Shown here: one piece after another, positions 5,111 to 6,824 of the stretch
Numbering within the stretch: position 1 is the stretch's first letter
Layout of the letters: each line of letters starts with the position of its first letter
Assembly (NCBI GenBank): GCA_913776795.1
Contig: CAJYRH010000192.1
Span: 1-6,824 of the forward strand
Length of the DNA stretch: 6,824 bases
Source of the DNA: an uncultured Pseudorhodoferax sp.
GTDB lineage: Bacteria > Pseudomonadota > Gammaproteobacteria > Burkholderiales > Burkholderiaceae
Direction: 5' to 3'
The notes under the pieces: generated by a model
What the model was told of the DNA's origin: nothing
The model's input: the letters and a program-made list of their open reading frames with translations, nothing else
The model's database searches: none
Made by a program: the position numbers and the translations under genes

Positions 5111-6567
5111 CAGCCTGGCAGTTCCGCCAGGCCGAAATGCTTGGCAGGGGGGACGGGGGCGGCGCGCAGGCCGGAGCGGCTGCGCACCAGCGGACCGATG
5201 GCGACCAGCGCGGCGAACAGCAGCGCGATCTCCAGGTGGTAGACGGTGCTGTAGGGCACCGAGATGTCGGTCATCGCCGGGCCGAGCAGGCCGTGAGCGC
5301 TGAGCCAGCCGAACAGGTCGCGCAGCAGGCCGCCGGCTGCCGTGGCCAGGCCCGCGCAGCCGGCCTGCACGGCGCCCCAGGCGCCCAACGCCAGCCCGGC
5401 ATGGCCGTCGACCTTCAGGCCCATCGCAACGATCAGCATGCACACGGCGAAGAGCCCGCCGCCCAGGCCGATGCCGAAGCTGCCGGCGCGGAACAGCACA
5501 GGGGACTGCAGCGGCGCGGCGAACACGACCGCGGCGAAGGCAACGATGCCGACCAGGCTGCCCAGCGCCGCCAAGCGGTAGGGGTCTGCGCCGCGCTGCA
5601 GTTGGCGCGCCGCGAAGCCGAAGGCCAGCAGCGAGCCCAGCGCCAGCCCGGCCGTCAGCAGGCTCGTGGCCGCGACCGACAGGCCCAGCACGGTGGCGCC
5701 GTAGGGCTCCAGCACCACGTCCTGCATCGCGAAGCCGGCCGTGCCCAGCCCCAGTGCCACGAGGAAGCGCCGCGCCTGCGGCTGCGCAACGAAGCGGCGC
5801 CAGGCGTGCTGGAACGGCGGCTCTGCGGGCTCCGCGCGGCGTGTGGCGCTGCGCGCCTCCTGCTTCCACAGCGCGATGCCGTTGAGCAGCACGGTGAGCA
5901 CGGCCGCGCCCTGCACCACGCCGACCAGGCGCGTGGGCGTGAAGGTGGTCAGCACCAGGCTGAATAGGGCACTGCCCACCAGAAGGCCGACCAGCAGCAT
6001 CACGTACATCAGTGCCACCACGCGCGGGCGCTTGTCCGCGGGCGAGAGGTCGGTGGCGAGCGCCAGGCCGGCCGTCTGCGTGGTCTGCATGCCCAGGCCC
6101 ACCAGCAGGAAGCCGAAGGCCGCGGCCGCCTCGGGGATGGCGGGGACGACGATGGCCGCCTGGCCGACCATGCCGCTGGGGGCCATCAGCAGCAGCGCGA
6201 AGGGCAGGATGGACAGGCCGCCGAACTGCAGCAGCGTGCCGAACCACAGGTAGGGAACGCGGCGCCAGCCCAGCGCAGAGCGGTGCGTGTCCGACCGGTA
6301 GCCCACGAAGGCGCGCAGCGGCGCCACCAGCAGGGGCAGCGCCACCATCAGCGCCACCAGCCCCGCAGCCATGCCCATCTCCACGATCATCACGCGGTTG
6401 AGCGTGCCCACCAGCAGCGCCGCGGCCATGCCCACCGACACCTGGAACAGCGCCAGGCGCAGCAGGCGCGGCAGCGGCAGGTCGGTGCTGGCCGCGTCGG
6501 CGAACGGCAGCAGCCTGGGCGACAGGCGCGTCCACAGCGTGATCAGGCGGGCAGGGGCGAGGCTCAT
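5110..6567 (-). CDS. lhaA: LhaA, light-harvesting 1 assembly protein of the PucC/LhaA (BCD) family
   Basis: A 485-residue polytopic membrane protein with roughly 12 predicted spans, of the major-facilitator-like PucC/LhaA/Bch2 family. These proteins help assemble light-harvesting antenna in the cytoplasmic membrane, possibly handing over bacteriochlorophyll (established for the family; detail uncertain). Seen: the family N-terminus with RLLRLALFQVSVGMAAALLV (34-53), the loop GYRSDTHRSALGWRRVPYLW (89-108), TQTAGLALATDLSPADKRPR (163-182) and MQDVVLEPYG (281-290). Position between bchM and puhA points to LhaA (LH1) rather than PucC (LH2). The start at ATG 6567-6565 overlaps the bchM stop as ATGA and has no clear Shine-Dalgarno sequence, so it is probably translationally coupled to bchM. 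An in-frame ATG at 6651 lies inside bchM and is less likely. Confidence 0.93.
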   Translation of the reverse strand: MSLAPARLITLWTRLSPRLLPFADAASTDLPLPRLLRLALFQVSVGMAAALLVGTLNRVMIVEMGMAAGLVALMVALPLLVAPLRAFVGYRSDTHRSALGWRRVPYLWFGTLLQFGGLSILPFALLLMAPSGMVGQAAIVVPAIPEAAAAFGFLLVGLGMQTTQTAGLALATDLSPADKRPRVVALMYVMLLVGLLVGSALFSLVLTTFTPTRLVGVVQGAAVLTVLLNGIALWKQEARSATRRAEPAEPPFQHAWRRFVAQPQARRFLVALGLGTAGFAMQDVVLEPYGATVLGLSVAATSLLTAGLALGSLLAFGFAARQLQRGADPYRLAALGSLVGIVAFAAVVFAAPLQSPVLFRAGSFGIGLGGGLFAVCMLIVAMGLKVDGHAGLALGAWGAVQAGCAGLATAAGGLLRDLFGWLSAHGLLGPAMTDISVPYSTVYHLEIALLFAALVAIGPLVRSRSGLRAAPVPPAKHFGLAELPG

Positions 6568-6824
6568 GCGAAGTACGGTCCACGGGCCATTTCGCAGGCC
6601 TGCGAGGTGTAGAAGCCGCTGGCGATGCGTTCGGTGCGTGCCTGCTGCCAATCGGGCAGGCGCCGCGCCAGGTTGCGGCGCAGGCCCTCCACGCCCACGG
6701 GCACGATGGCCGGTGCGCGGTCGCCGCGCGGAAAAAACCGGCCCACCGCATGCATGCCGGCCAGCAGCGGCGTGCGTGGCGCCACCGTGAAGACGAGGCT
6801 GTGCCGCACGCGGCCGGCCCAGCC
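6564..6824 (-). CDS. bchM: BchM, Mg-protoporphyrin IX O-methyltransferase (partial, C-terminal end)
   Basis: The last 86 residues of a gene that begins beyond the right edge of the window. Seen: SLVFTVAPRTPLLAGMHAVG followed by RFFPRGDRAPAIVPV and, near the end, ERIASGFYTSQACEMARG. The APRTPLL, FPRGDRAP and GFYTSQ features match the C-terminal region of BchM, a SAM-dependent methyltransferase that makes Mg-protoporphyrin IX monomethyl ester, the substrate of the AcsF cyclase encoded in the same operon. The SAM-binding region lies outside the window and cannot be checked. The stop TGA (6566-6564) overlaps the lhaA start as ATGA. Its place directly upstream of lhaA agrees with the common purple bacterial order bchM-lhaA-puhA. 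Confidence 0.9.
   Translation of the reverse strand, partial: GWAGRVRHSLVFTVAPRTPLLAGMHAVGRFFPRGDRAPAIVPVGVEGLRRNLARRLPDWQQARTERIASGFYTSQACEMARGPYFA

Noticed and set aside
5110..6651. Longer lhaA start at ATG 6651
   Set aside because: The added 28 residues lie within bchM and do not resemble the family N-terminus; the ATG at 6567 overlaps the bchM stop in the usual coupled manner.
1..6824. tRNA, rRNA, CRISPR arrays, insertion sequences
   Set aside because: I saw no direct-repeat array, transposase-like protein, terminal inverted repeats or tRNA-like sequence; nearly all of the window is accounted for by protein genes.

Overview
This window is one flank of a bacteriochlorophyll-based photosynthesis gene cluster. 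It has high GC content, with G or C dominating third codon positions. Seven genes lie head-to-tail on the minus strand. In transcription order (from high to low coordinates) they are the 3' end of bchM, lhaA, puhA, puhB, puhC, acsF and puhE. The order bchM-lhaA-puhABC-acsF-puhE, the oxygen-dependent cyclase and the protein sequences fit a purple phototrophic proteobacterium. My best guess is an aerobic or facultative phototroph of the Burkholderiales (Rubrivivax/Rhodoferax-like Betaproteobacteria). That lineage call comes from gene order and general similarity, not from a search.

Layout. 1-52: flank with no assignable gene. 53-802 (+): a short-chain dehydrogenase/reductase-like protein with an intact nucleotide-binding motif but Ile where the catalytic Tyr should be. 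803-1208: a convergent intergenic region of about 400 bases. It holds two weak traces of genes: a Cys-rich reading on the minus strand, and a small membrane-protein-like reading on the plus strand broken by a stop and a frameshift. 1209-1979 (-): puhE. 1987-3057 (-): acsF. 3068-3493 (-): puhC. 3540-4334 (-): puhB. 4331-5098 (-): puhA. 5110-6567 (-): lhaA. 6564-6824 (-): 3' end of bchM, which continues beyond the window.

The minus-strand genes form a tightly packed operon. bchM/lhaA and puhA/puhB overlap by 4 bases; lhaA/puhA, puhC/acsF and acsF/puhE are 7-11 bases apart; only puhB/puhC has a longer gap (46 bases). Together they link late Mg-tetrapyrrole synthesis (BchM methylates Mg-protoporphyrin IX; AcsF forms the isocyclic ring of the product using O2) with building the reaction centre-LH1 core complex (H subunit PuhA; assembly factors LhaA, PuhB, PuhC, PuhE).

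I found no previously undescribed system. The photosynthesis genes look intact and ordinary. The points worth a second look are the Tyr-less SDR, the debris at the cluster edge, the long Ala/Pro/Val tail of PuhB with its internal 12-bp repeat, and the replacement of proton-entry histidines by acidic residues in PuhA.
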